Source: Acinetobacter terrae (GTDB taxonomy: Bacteria; Pseudomonadota; Gammaproteobacteria; Pseudomonadales; Moraxellaceae). Taken from it: a DNA stretch of 64,000 bases. Of this stretch, positions 6,887-13,766 are shown piece after piece (positions within the stretch are counted from its first letter, which is position 1; every line of letters begins with the position of its first letter). Under the pieces are notes generated by a model. That model was given only the letters and a program-made list of their open reading frames with translations, was not told the origin of the DNA and searched no databases. The position numbers and the translations under genes were made by a program. The stretch is from assembly GCF_013004375.1 (NCBI RefSeq), contig NZ_JABERI010000002.1, positions 62,001 through 126,000 of the forward strand, written 5' to 3'.

Positions 6887-8820
6887 TCGATCCACCCCAA
6901 ATCAATCAATAATTCAAAATGATTCAGCCAATACGTGTCTAAATCACCATTTTCCACTTCTTCCTGAATCGACAAAATGCGATCTTTTAAAGTCTCATAA
7001 GTGTTCGACAACTCAGTCAGCACTTCATCAATTCGATGTAAGACAACTCCGAACTGCGACTCCCATTTGATCAAATCAGTCGCTTTTTGTTTGACGTAGC
7101 CGAGCAAACTTTTTAGAGATAAAAGCTTGCGCACATCTTCATCATCGGCATGGATTGCATAGTACTGGCAGAACAGGCAATGCTCAAATTGTTGGCAGTT
7201 TGGGGCTGGGGCTTGTGTAGTAAAACCCATTGCTTTTTCAGGCTGTAGTATCATGGTAGTGCATGCCCCCACAGGTAAAGTCTGAGCTTCAACAGTTTCA
7301 TCTAGCATTTGCACAGCAATTCGTTCAATAGTTCGCGTTTTGGCAACTGCAACCTTTCGTAACTCATGAAAGAATTGTGAAATTTGATGACTAGCATCTT
7401 TAAATGATGTGCGACTGTAATTCTTGCGAGCTGTATCGAGTGAATGACCCATTTTTTCAGCTTCAAGTAAGAGATCACCATCGCTCAATTCAACATATTG
7501 ACTGCTTGTATGCTTACGCCACTGTTGTGGCGTAATCCAAATCATTCTTGGGAAAATGCGCTGAAAAAACTTTTTAATTAATTGTAATCTGCCGTAGCTA
7601 ACAGGTCTCAACTGTTGAATTTCGTTGCGTAACGGAAAGATAAAATCACACGGTTCATCTTGAATATACCATTCACGAAGTTCTAAAATTTGTCTAAAAA
7701 CAGGCTCAAATTGCACCCCAAATTCAGGCTGAACTTCTTTCCCACCAGCACGACTTTTTGTGCCTGAAAATCTCCGTCCTTGAGTTGAAGGTAGGACTTC
7801 CATCGTATCAAGTTGTAACTGCTGGACTGTGTCTAAATTGGCCCCAGTTTGTGCGATAAATAGAAGCATCCCAATAACTAGACCATAGGAGGCGAGTCGC
7901 TCTCGCTCCATGTGCCGTTTGTCTTTATTGCGTTGCTGCAATTTATACATCGCTTGATTACGGTTTTCACGTAAACGCTTTCGATGCTCACTATCTTCCT
8001 CTAATTCAAAATCAGCCAACATCTTTGATAATGTCGGAATCAAGCTATATTTGGCTAAATAACTCTGCATATCAAACTGGATATGCTGTTTTTCAGTTTG
8101 ATGATAAAAACCCGAGTAAAAATAGAAGTCTTCTTCATTCACAGATTGAAAATGTGCAGGAAAATCTGCTTCTTGTATCACAATACGATGGATTTCAAGA
8201 AAGACATTCAATAAGGTTGCATAAGTTTTTTGATGATCATCTTCGGCTATTGGCAAAACAGGAACATCATAACGCTGAGACTGCACTTGCATCGCTTGAC
8301 TAACAATATCAATTTCATGACAATCAAATACATATGCTATTAATTTAGCTACATTACGCTGATACTGCTTTGCTGTGTGTGCAGCCAGATTTTCCTCTTC
8401 TGTATCGGCAAGCAAAGTGCGATCAACAAGATATTTACAATAGCGACGATAAGCATCGATCACACTGTCTTTATTCGATAAGTCAAAATTTTTCTTTTGA
8501 CTGTCAATCCAGTCCAAAAAAGCTTTACTTGTGAAGTAAAATAATCCTTTCGATAAGTCTGATCCACCTATTTGCAGCAAATAATCCGTCAAACACTGTA
8601 AAAAATAACGCCTTTTTTCATCAAACGATGCAGATAACTCTTGTTCTGATAAAACCTCGCCAGATATTCTTTTACGGTAAAACAGTGTTCCAATATCTAA
8701 TGTTTTAAAACCAAAAGACGCTGTTTTATCTTTACAGACTAGAACAAGTTGCTCATGTTCAATAATCTGTCTATTTCTATCTGCAATATGCACAAAAATC
8801 GGGGAGCGTCTAAAATTCAT
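6883..8820 (-). CDS. Large tyrosine recombinase, second of the trio, with first catalytic Arg replaced
   Basis: A 645-residue protein with a C-terminal tyrosine-recombinase domain. Box II is PQQWRKHTSS (Arg435, with Gln where His is usual), and KMGHSLDTARKNY gives His459 and the likely nucleophile Tyr468. At the first catalytic position the expected TGARxxT reads TGANLDT, so Arg is replaced by Asn328. The protein may therefore be catalytically weak or need its partners. A four-Cys cluster follows (C520, C542, C548, C551), then a long predicted helix and coiled coil to the C-terminus. It overlaps the first recombinase gene by four bases (ATGA) and the third by the same arrangement. The size is close to Tn554 TnpB (about 630 residues); orthology is not established. 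Confidence 0.8.
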   Translation of the reverse strand: MNFRRSPIFVHIADRNRQIIEHEQLVLVCKDKTASFGFKTLDIGTLFYRKRISGEVLSEQELSASFDEKRRYFLQCLTDYLLQIGGSDLSKGLFYFTSKAFLDWIDSQKKNFDLSNKDSVIDAYRRYCKYLVDRTLLADTEEENLAAHTAKQYQRNVAKLIAYVFDCHEIDIVSQAMQVQSQRYDVPVLPIAEDDHQKTYATLLNVFLEIHRIVIQEADFPAHFQSVNEEDFYFYSGFYHQTEKQHIQFDMQSYLAKYSLIPTLSKMLADFELEEDSEHRKRLRENRNQAMYKLQQRNKDKRHMERERLASYGLVIGMLLFIAQTGANLDTVQQLQLDTMEVLPSTQGRRFSGTKSRAGGKEVQPEFGVQFEPVFRQILELREWYIQDEPCDFIFPLRNEIQQLRPVSYGRLQLIKKFFQRIFPRMIWITPQQWRKHTSSQYVELSDGDLLLEAEKMGHSLDTARKNYSRTSFKDASHQISQFFHELRKVAVAKTRTIERIAVQMLDETVEAQTLPVGACTTMILQPEKAMGFTTQAPAPNCQQFEHCLFCQYYAIHADDEDVRKLLSLKSLLGYVKQKATDLIKWESQFGVVLHRIDEVLTELSNTYETLKDRILSIQEEVENGDLDTYWLNHFELLIDLGWIE

Positions 8821-10244
8821 GACAATTCTCCTACTAAACTGGCAGAAGACATCACGTACTTCATCAAGCTTGATTCATACTCATGCTGAATTTTATTGCG
8901 CCATTCTAGTCGTGATTTATAGTTCAAGTACTGTAAAGTGGTACTGATATTGCGATGCCCCATCCTAGCTTGCACATATTCGACAGCTATCATAGCCGAG
9001 TGCCCTTCGGGTAAGTGCTGTAACTGGCTTTCCAGTAGATTCATACCAAAGCTGGCACGTAAATCATGGAACTTAAAACTCTGAAATTGCGGATCAATCA
9101 GACGAATTTCAGGTAATAATACGACTTTTAAGTAACTGCGTACTGCTTCACCTTCATAGAGTTTAAGCCTTGTCCCAAATGAGTCTGAAGCTTGAATCTT
9201 CTCGGTCAGTTCTTGCTGTTCTGCTTTGCTGGTGTAGAAAGGTGTACCAAGCTTGGTGAGAAACACATAATTTTCATCCGAGTCACCATAGTTTGACTTT
9301 GCTCTACGCTGACATGCTTGCTCACTATTGATATAAATTTTAAGGTCTTTTGCTAACCAATTCGGAATTAACAACGTGATTGGCTTTTGAAATTTAGTAT
9401 CAATGCCTGTACCCGCCCCAACTGGCAGACGGATAAAACCCTGACTGTCAGGTTCACGATTAAATAAATATTTAATTCGTAAAGTACAGATTGTTTGTAG
9501 GCGAGCACCTGTGAACAATGCCAAATAAAACATCAACTGATATTCTCGTGATGATTTTTGCAGTGCTTTTAATATAACGGCTTGCTCTTCAACGCTGAGT
9601 GGACTTAATTCACCACCATCCACAATCGCTTCAGAATTTGGGGCTTTCGCTGGAACATGAATTGCTAGATCATGCGACTTAATAGCCATTTTTCTACGTG
9701 CGCCAAATTCATTATCCACAGCAATATATTTATAGACGTCTTGAAATGGAAGTCCATAACATTGATGATCAAGCAAGTCTTCTGTGACAAGAAATCGATA
9801 AAAATTCACCACCGCATTAATTCGACCACGCGCAGAACTGGCTGAAATTAGACCTGCATTGGCCTGATCGATAAGGCGAGTACGATATTTAAAAATCGCA
9901 TTCAGCTGTTTTAGTTTATGAAATTTTAAACAATCGAGCTTTTCATCTTCTAAAAATCGCTGAAAATCAAGCAATTGGTTGGCAATTGAAGCAAATGTTT
10001 TAAAATCATACTGCACTGTTTGTTGTAATTTTTTCAGCAGATACAGATTAAAAATTTCCGATGGCTGAGCATCCCCCTGAATAATGATAGGGAATTCTAA
10101 AAAGACCTCACCATGCTTTTCGAATTTTGTGTCATTTAAACAACGGGTAACTTCAACCAACTTCAACAACTGAAATTTTGAGACGGTCACAACTTTGGCA
10201 TTTGACTGGTAGCGTGACTGACCATTTTTAAGTTTAGTGCTCAT
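8817..10244 (-). CDS. Tyrosine recombinase, first of the trio (TnpA-like)
   Basis: A 475-residue site-specific recombinase starting at ATG 10244 after the ribosome-binding site AGGAGGC. An N-terminal SAM-like core-binding region (about 70-170) precedes the catalytic domain with every expected residue: Arg248 in FTGARLQT, Lys284 in the beta strand, His393 and Arg396 in FHDLRASFG, His430 in MGHRN and the nucleophile Tyr439. It is the promoter-proximal gene of a four-gene operon reading leftward and is probably the main strand-exchange enzyme. XerC/XerD are about 300 residues and lack such partners, so this is a mobile-element enzyme. It is comparable in role to Tn554 TnpA, to RIT recombinases, or to the recombinase of gamma-mobile-trio islands. 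Confidence 0.85.
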   Translation of the reverse strand: MSTKLKNGQSRYQSNAKVVTVSKFQLLKLVEVTRCLNDTKFEKHGEVFLEFPIIIQGDAQPSEIFNLYLLKKLQQTVQYDFKTFASIANQLLDFQRFLEDEKLDCLKFHKLKQLNAIFKYRTRLIDQANAGLISASSARGRINAVVNFYRFLVTEDLLDHQCYGLPFQDVYKYIAVDNEFGARRKMAIKSHDLAIHVPAKAPNSEAIVDGGELSPLSVEEQAVILKALQKSSREYQLMFYLALFTGARLQTICTLRIKYLFNREPDSQGFIRLPVGAGTGIDTKFQKPITLLIPNWLAKDLKIYINSEQACQRRAKSNYGDSDENYVFLTKLGTPFYTSKAEQQELTEKIQASDSFGTRLKLYEGEAVRSYLKVVLLPEIRLIDPQFQSFKFHDLRASFGMNLLESQLQHLPEGHSAMIAVEYVQARMGHRNISTTLQYLNYKSRLEWRNKIQHEYESSLMKYVMSSASLVGELS

Positions 10245-10356
10245 ATGAGCCTCCTGTTTATTAAAAAACAGGCAAAAAGCGACCTTGAGATAGGATTGAC
10301 AAAAGTGCTCCTATTCATCAAAATACAAATGTCTGGACGCTAATCAAGACATTCAT

Positions 10357-10390
10357 AAAAGCTCATGTTCCCGCATGGGCTTTTATACTT
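10357..10390. terminator. Stem-loop upstream of the recombinase operon
   Basis: AAAAGCTCATG (10357-10367) pairs with CATGGGCTTTT (10374-10384) with one wobble pair. The T-run is better on the plus side, but it could also end transcripts of the minus-strand gene at 10514-10975, which would insulate the recombinase promoter. Confidence 0.5.
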
Positions 10391-10513
10391 TTTGCCAAAT
10401 GAAAATAATTACTTTTTATCGATTTACTTTCATACTCCTTCTTTAATACTCTAATTCTGAAGTAAAATTACTCATTGATTGATGTCAATTAAGCAGTTTT
10501 TATTAAGAATTTA

Positions 10514-10975
10514 TTAATCTTGAATCTCAATTTCTTTTAAAATTTTTGTTTTGACCCAATTTGAAAAATCTTTCTGTTGCTCAGCAAAAAATAAAAGATC
10601 AGCCTCATTTATTCGATTAAAACTTACACTCTTTAATTTTCTTGTATTTTTTTCATATTTTGAATTTATAGCAATTTTTCGCCAATTTGTTTGATCAGCA
10701 ATTTCATAAGCTAGAGCAAATAAATCATGACCTTCCTCTTTATAAATACACACTTCTTCATTATCAGCAGTAAAAATACGTATTTCATCCATTTCAATTT
10801 TTTTATTATCAAATGCAGTAAAGCCAAAAAATATACATACGCCTTTTTTTGAAGTTATGCTGATATTGCCGAAACTTTCTAGAGTATCAGTATGCGATTG
10901 ATCTAGTAAAATTTCACAGCAAGTCACTCTCCAGCCTGTTTCTGCGTTAAGTTCTTTAACTGACATTGGAGTCAT
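10514..10975 (-). CDS. Unknown 153-aa protein in the element
   Basis: I do not recognise this protein. It has 153 residues, no signal peptide or membrane segment, and mixed strand/helix composition with two close Cys (VTCCEILLDQ, residues 18-19) and a basic Lys-rich middle (YEKNTRKLKS). The ATG at 10975 is followed 4 codons later by a second ATG. GGAAGG lies about 8 bases upstream of the start. It stands alone between the recombinase operon and a stretch of gene remnants, so it is cargo of unknown role. Confidence 0.6.
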   Translation of the reverse strand: MTPMSVKELNAETGWRVTCCEILLDQSHTDTLESFGNISITSKKGVCIFFGFTAFDNKKIEMDEIRIFTADNEEVCIYKEEGHDLFALAYEIADQTNWRKIAINSKYEKNTRKLKSVSFNRINEADLLFFAEQQKDFSNWVKTKILKEIEIQD

Positions 10976-11131
10976 AACACCTTCCAGTTATCGTAATACG
11001 ATTATTAAGGTATTAAGTTAATATATTTTAATTTTTTTTTCAAGAAGAAATTTAAATTTATAAAGTCGATTTCTTAGTCTTCTTAATTAGATGTAATTTT
11101 TAGTATTTTTAAGCTTAAATATCTTTTCTAA

Positions 11132-11320
11132 ATCTCAATTTTTTTTAATTTCAGACGATACAAAAGAATCAGCTCTTACTATGCTGATCAATATATAAGA
11201 ATAAGAGGAGGTCATAGAAGAGTTATTGGAAGAGGAGAAAATACGTACAAAAGTTTTTTTGCCTATACATATTACTGTAATCAAACAGGAAATCTAACTA
11301 TTAAAGCTTTTCTAAAATAA
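11132..11320 (+). pseudogene. C-terminal remnant of an unknown gene
   Basis: An open frame of 62 codons without any usable start ends at TAA 11318-11320. Its last 45 residues (for example IRIRGGHRRVIGRGEN, then TYYCNQTGNLTIKAF) have ordinary coding composition and an aromatic, Cys-containing C-terminus like small exported proteins. The upstream part is AT-rich with no Met. It is probably the tail of a truncated cargo gene. Nothing else is seen between 10976 and 11381. Confidence 0.35.
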
Positions 11321-11381
11321 ATAATAAATGTTAAGTTCTACCTAAATAGCTCTTTATATTCATCTATTCTATAAAATTTTC

Positions 11382-11588
11382 TCAATCATCGGCATATTCG
11401 AATAAGTCCTGCATTGTGCAATCAAAATGTTTACACAGCGTATCTGCAACTGAAAGTTCAATCCTAATAGCACGGTCATAATACAAGCTCGTCAAGGTAT
11501 TGCGGTTAATGCCAGTCGCATGTGCCACATCACTTAACTTCAAAATTTTGCGCTCACCCATCAAAGCAGACAATCGACATCTAATCAT
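11382..11588 (-). CDS. Xre/Cro-type helix-turn-helix regulator
   Basis: A 68-residue protein that is essentially one HTH domain: KLSDVAHATGINRNTLTSLY (about 17-36) contains the turn and recognition helix, and the tail CKHFDCTMQDLFEY is typical of the small HTH_26-like Xre proteins. Its start at 11588 faces the divergent gene at 11750. The region between holds two TAACCT-N5-AGGTTA palindromes, one 23 bases from this start, so autoregulation and control of the divergent gene are likely. It is probably a cargo or element regulator. No toxin partner is evident next to it. Confidence 0.8.
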   Translation of the reverse strand: MIRCRLSALMGERKILKLSDVAHATGINRNTLTSLYYDRAIRIELSVADTLCKHFDCTMQDLFEYADD

Positions 11589-11610
11589 GAAAACCTACAG
11601 AATAAATAAT

Positions 11611-11627
11611 TAACCTGCTACAGGTTA
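11611..11627. promoter_or_regulatory. Operator palindrome 1
   Basis: TAACCTGCTACAGGTTA is a TAACCT-N5-AGGTTA palindrome just upstream of the Xre gene. It matches a second copy 53 bases away (centre to centre, about five helical turns). Confidence 0.65.
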
Positions 11628-11663
11628 TTTTAGCTTGATAAATAGCTTTCCACGTGCTAATTT

Positions 11664-11680
11664 TAACCTACAGAAGGTTA
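11664..11680. promoter_or_regulatory. Operator palindrome 2
   Basis: TAACCTACAGAAGGTTA has the same arms and spacer length as the copy at 11611-11627. A half-site AACCTACAG occurs at 11592. The same protein, most simply the adjacent Xre regulator, would bind both. Confidence 0.65.
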
Positions 11681-11749
11681 TTTTACATGTTAAAAAACAA
11701 ATTAACATTCTTAAACATCATTATATATTGTTTCTAAGGAAGCTTAGCT

Positions 11750-12016
11750 ATGAATCATTTTTTTTCGCAAAAATTCGCAGTTTCAGAAGAAGTTCGCTCA
11801 ACAGCCATCGCACTGATCAAAGAGTTTAATATTGACCGTACCTTTAATTTAGCGCTGTTCTTAAATGTAAATCCAAATTTGAATGACCAAGATGCAATTT
11901 TAGCGTGGGTCAATCATTTCTCGAAAACCCTACATGATCTCAATGATTTCGGCCTCGTTCGTCGGAACTTTATGAAAAATTTCCCAAAAGTTATGTTTGC
12001 TGACTTAAGTGAATAA
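11750..12016 (+). CDS. Unknown 88-aa protein divergent from the Xre regulator
   Basis: An 88-residue soluble, helical protein without signal peptide. ATG 11750 follows AAGGAAGC at a good distance. It contains Phe- and Asn-rich helices (FNLALFLNVNPNLNDQDAIL) and a basic segment (VRRNFMKNFPK). I do not recognise a family. The two operator-like palindromes lie between it and the Xre gene, so it is probably repressed by that regulator. It ends in a clear stem-loop at 12027-12047. Confidence 0.6.
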   Translation: MNHFFSQKFAVSEEVRSTAIALIKEFNIDRTFNLALFLNVNPNLNDQDAILAWVNHFSKTLHDLNDFGLVRRNFMKNFPKVMFADLSE

Positions 12017-12026
12017 GCTATAAAAA

Positions 12027-12047
12027 GGGAGATGACGAACATCTCCC
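12027..12047 (+). terminator. Stem-loop terminator of the 88-aa gene
   Basis: GGGAGATG (12027-12034) pairs perfectly with CATCTCCC (12040-12047) across a 5-base loop, 10 bases after the stop codon, and is followed by TTAATTT. Confidence 0.7.
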
Positions 12048-12172
12048 TTAATTTATATTGAGATTACAATTACTGTTTAAGTTCAAATCTTAGAATTAAA
12101 ACTGGTTAGCATTACTTTTTACCGAATCCAATTTCTCTTTTTTTATAATTCTAAGTATACGAAAAAACATGC

Positions 12173-12328
12173 CTAACAGAGTTGAACCCTATGCTTTTCA
12201 ACATCATACGTTGAACCATAACCCCATTCGGCCTTAAGTTCCCCATAATTCAGCTGAGTAGACTGACCACATACATCACAAAGTACATCTGTGATAACTT
12301 CGACATGCTATAATTCTTTAATTTCCAT
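12173..12328 (-). pseudogene. Truncated CxxC protein gene with an in-frame stop
   Basis: The frame from ATG 12328 reads MEIKEL, an amber stop, then HVEVITDVLCDVCGQS, ELKAEWGYGS and VEKHRVQLC before TAG at 12173-12175. A CxxC pair and the ITDVLCDVCG / AxWGYGS / HLC pattern recall a small widespread bacterial protein of about 70-80 residues that normally ends in C-x2-CF. Here it has an internal stop and lacks its C-terminus, so it is a decayed cargo gene. The rest of 12048-12370 shows no gene. Confidence 0.5.
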
Positions 12329-12370
12329 ATGATTCAGAGTAAATAAATATCCTAAGCTTGATAATTTATT

Positions 12371-12889
12371 TCAACTGCGCTTGTTTAAATTTTCTATATA
12401 AGCCTCGCATTTAGAAAATGAACTAAAATTATATTTTAAAGCAGATATCAATCTGGCCTTTGCATACTCAATATTTTTAATTTCACGCTGCTGAGCAAAG
12501 ACCTGAATCGCTGGATGTAACTGTTCTGAACAGCTCGCATCATTATTAAAGTATTTTAACATTTTGGTTTCAGCAAAATAAATTGCAGCAAACAATCGTC
12601 CATCTTTAAAAACAATAGCCGATGAAGCATCTAAACTGGATACAGACCTACCTTCATAATACAAAGCCTCATTTATTTTCAGTAAATAGCGGACTGAGTA
12701 ATTTTCAAAATTAGATTGGAATTTTTGATAATCGTGCTTTAACAACTTTTGAAGTTCTGTTTGAATTTTTTGATTCAAAGCAATTTGAGGAACTGATGAA
12801 ATATCTGAATATTGAACTAAGTCTAAAGCTTGTGTATGAGTAAACGTGGAAAGAAGCAAAAGAAGAGCAAGGTAATATTCATTATTCAT
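12371..12889 (-). CDS. Exported protein of unknown function at the element's right end
   Basis: A 172-residue protein with a clear signal peptide (residues 3-21, cleavage near THTQA-LD). The mature part is helical, with Tyr-rich segments, a central SAIVFKDGRLFAAIYF strand region and Cys near 118 and 160 that could pair in the periplasm. I do not recognise a family. The gene is 74 bases from the right boundary of the element and points inward. It is probably cargo; whether it relates to pili, phage resistance or something else cannot be told from sequence. Confidence 0.6.
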   Translation of the reverse strand: MNNEYYLALLLLLSTFTHTQALDLVQYSDISSVPQIALNQKIQTELQKLLKHDYQKFQSNFENYSVRYLLKINEALYYEGRSVSSLDASSAIVFKDGRLFAAIYFAETKMLKYFNNDASCSEQLHPAIQVFAQQREIKNIEYAKARLISALKYNFSSFSKCEAYIENLNKRS

Positions 12890-12907
12890 ATCAAATTTAT
12901 TATTTTT

Positions 12908-12963
12908 ATGTCCATATAGGCTTACTTATGGATTTTTCATTTTATGTGGACACTTATGGAGTA
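12908..12963. repeat. Right-end inverted and subterminal repeats of the element
   Basis: ATGTCCATATAGG (12908-12920), ACTTATGGA (12923-12931 region), TTATGTGGACA (12942-12952) and ACTTATGG (12952-12959) mirror the left-end motifs. The outer copy is 4 bases from the junction here but 10 bases from it on the left. Confidence 0.7.
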
Positions 12964-12998
12964 TCAATAAGGGTAAAACCCTTTTGTATAGATTTCAT
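12964..12998 (-). pseudogene. pilA: 5' end of the interrupted resident pilin gene
   Basis: After the ribosome-binding site GGAGA, the ATG at 12998 opens MKSIQKGFTLI and the first two bases of the Glu5 codon. Element sequence then adds TACTCCATAA, ending the frame. The leader peptide, the Gly-Phe cleavage site and the sigma54 promoter upstream show this is the true start of the pilin whose remainder is at 818-1277. The split falls within the most conserved part of all type IV pilins. Translation would give only a 15-residue peptide. Confidence 0.9.
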
Positions 12999-13068
12999 AA
13001 CATTCTCCACAAATGTTTTTTGTTTATTTATAAGCTTTGTAAAGCTAATTTAGCTTAATTTATAGTTA

Positions 13069-13084
13069 GCACTAACTGTGCCAA
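13069..13084 (-). promoter_or_regulatory. Sigma54 promoter of the resident pilin
   Basis: On the minus strand, TTGGCACAGTTAGTGCTAA has GG-N10-GC (13082-13081 and 13070-13069), matching the RpoN consensus and the element pilin promoter. It now drives a split gene. Confidence 0.85.
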
Positions 13085-13175
13085 GATCGATTATAATAAA
13101 ATTAACAGAAAAAACAGCACTTTAAAAAAATAAAATTGTTACAACGTAGTTTTATTGTTTATTTTGGTAAAAAAA

Positions 13176-13190
13176 TGACATTTTTTGTCA
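13176..13190. promoter_or_regulatory. Palindrome upstream of the resident pilin promoter
   Basis: TGACATTTTTTGTCA is identical to 1870-1884, with its centre about 101 bases upstream of the -24 GG. It is a probable PilR-type enhancer site. Confidence 0.6.
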
Positions 13191-13205
13191 CTTAGCTACC
13201 ATTTC

Positions 13206-13766
13206 CTAGCCCAATATGATTGGCTTATTACTTAATTCATTATGCTGATCCGTTGTTGAGTGCGCATAAAACTCATTTAATACTTCCCCTATGCTAAATA
13301 CACCTGTCATCACAGCATCTCGATATTGATGTCGTGAAAGTTGCTCAATCATTTTTTGACAAATTTCATCCCAAACTGCTTGTTCCGTTACTTTCCTTAT
13401 TCCCCGATCAATCACAATTTCTACTTTTCGTTCACATAAATTTAAATATAAAAGTACACCACTATTATATTCCGTATCCCATACCCCTAGTTCAGCGAAG
13501 ATTTGTTGTGCACGGATACGTGTATTTTGGTTATACGCTTGATTAGCGGGAATACAGCCTTCAATTACGACCTGAATTTCACCCACATGTCCGTGTTCAG
13601 CCTCAGTTACAGCTTGGGCAATTACATGTTGATCCTGCTTGGAAAAATAACGTTTAGCCGCAGGCATATAAAGAAAATGCTTTAACCAGCGCTTAAAGCT
13701 TGGTTGGTTTACTTCTTCTATTTTAGGTTGCGTGATAATCTCTGTCGTTTCTGTTTTTATTACCAT
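13206..13766 (-). CDS. TPM-domain protein, second of the lemA operon
   Basis: A 186-residue cytoplasmic or peripheral protein with a TPM domain (about residues 45-150). Visible family features are AEHGHVGEIQVVIEG, the strand with GVLLYLNLCERKVEIVIDRG, and KVTEQAVWDEICQKM. TPM domains occur in LemA-associated proteins of Gram-negative bacteria and in a plant thylakoid phosphatase; the bacterial role is still poorly defined. No signal peptide is present. Its start overlaps the end of the first TPM gene by seven bases, so the two are translated together after lemA. Confidence 0.85.
   Translation of the reverse strand: MVIKTETTEIITQPKIEEVNQPSFKRWLKHFLYMPAAKRYFSKQDQHVIAQAVTEAEHGHVGEIQVVIEGCIPANQAYNQNTRIRAQQIFAELGVWDTEYNSGVLLYLNLCERKVEIVIDRGIRKVTEQAVWDEICQKMIEQLSRHQYRDAVMTGVFSIGEVLNEFYAHSTTDQHNELSNKPIILG

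Larger units (their letters stand above)
1278..12963. mobile_element. 11.7-kb tyrosine-recombinase element inserted in the pilin gene, carrying a replacement pilin
   Basis: The boundaries are fixed by the split pilin frame: host sequence ends at 1277 and resumes at 12964, with no target duplication. The ends carry inverted CCATAAGT/ACTTATGG (1288-1295, 12952-12959) and several copies of a TATGGACA-type motif. The middle holds three overlapping tyrosine-recombinase genes and a small coiled-coil gene. The left arm carries a 56-codon gene, a full pilin with sigma54 promoter, a TfpO-like glycosyltransferase and a HEPN-like pseudogene. The right arm carries small unknown genes, an Xre regulator with operators and gene remnants. 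The nearest families I know are Tn554 (TnpA/B/C), RIT elements and the gamma-mobile-trio islands; I cannot assign it to one without a search. The boundary is strong from sequence; classification is inference. Confidence 0.88.

Noticed and set aside
8817-10244. XerC/XerD or prophage integrase
   Set aside because: The protein is much longer than Xer proteins, is coupled to two further recombinases, and no phage structural gene or tRNA attachment site is present.
4829-10244. Integron integrase with gene cassettes
   Set aside because: No attC-like sites or cassette array flank the recombinases, and the insertion is defined by inverted ends in the pilin gene.
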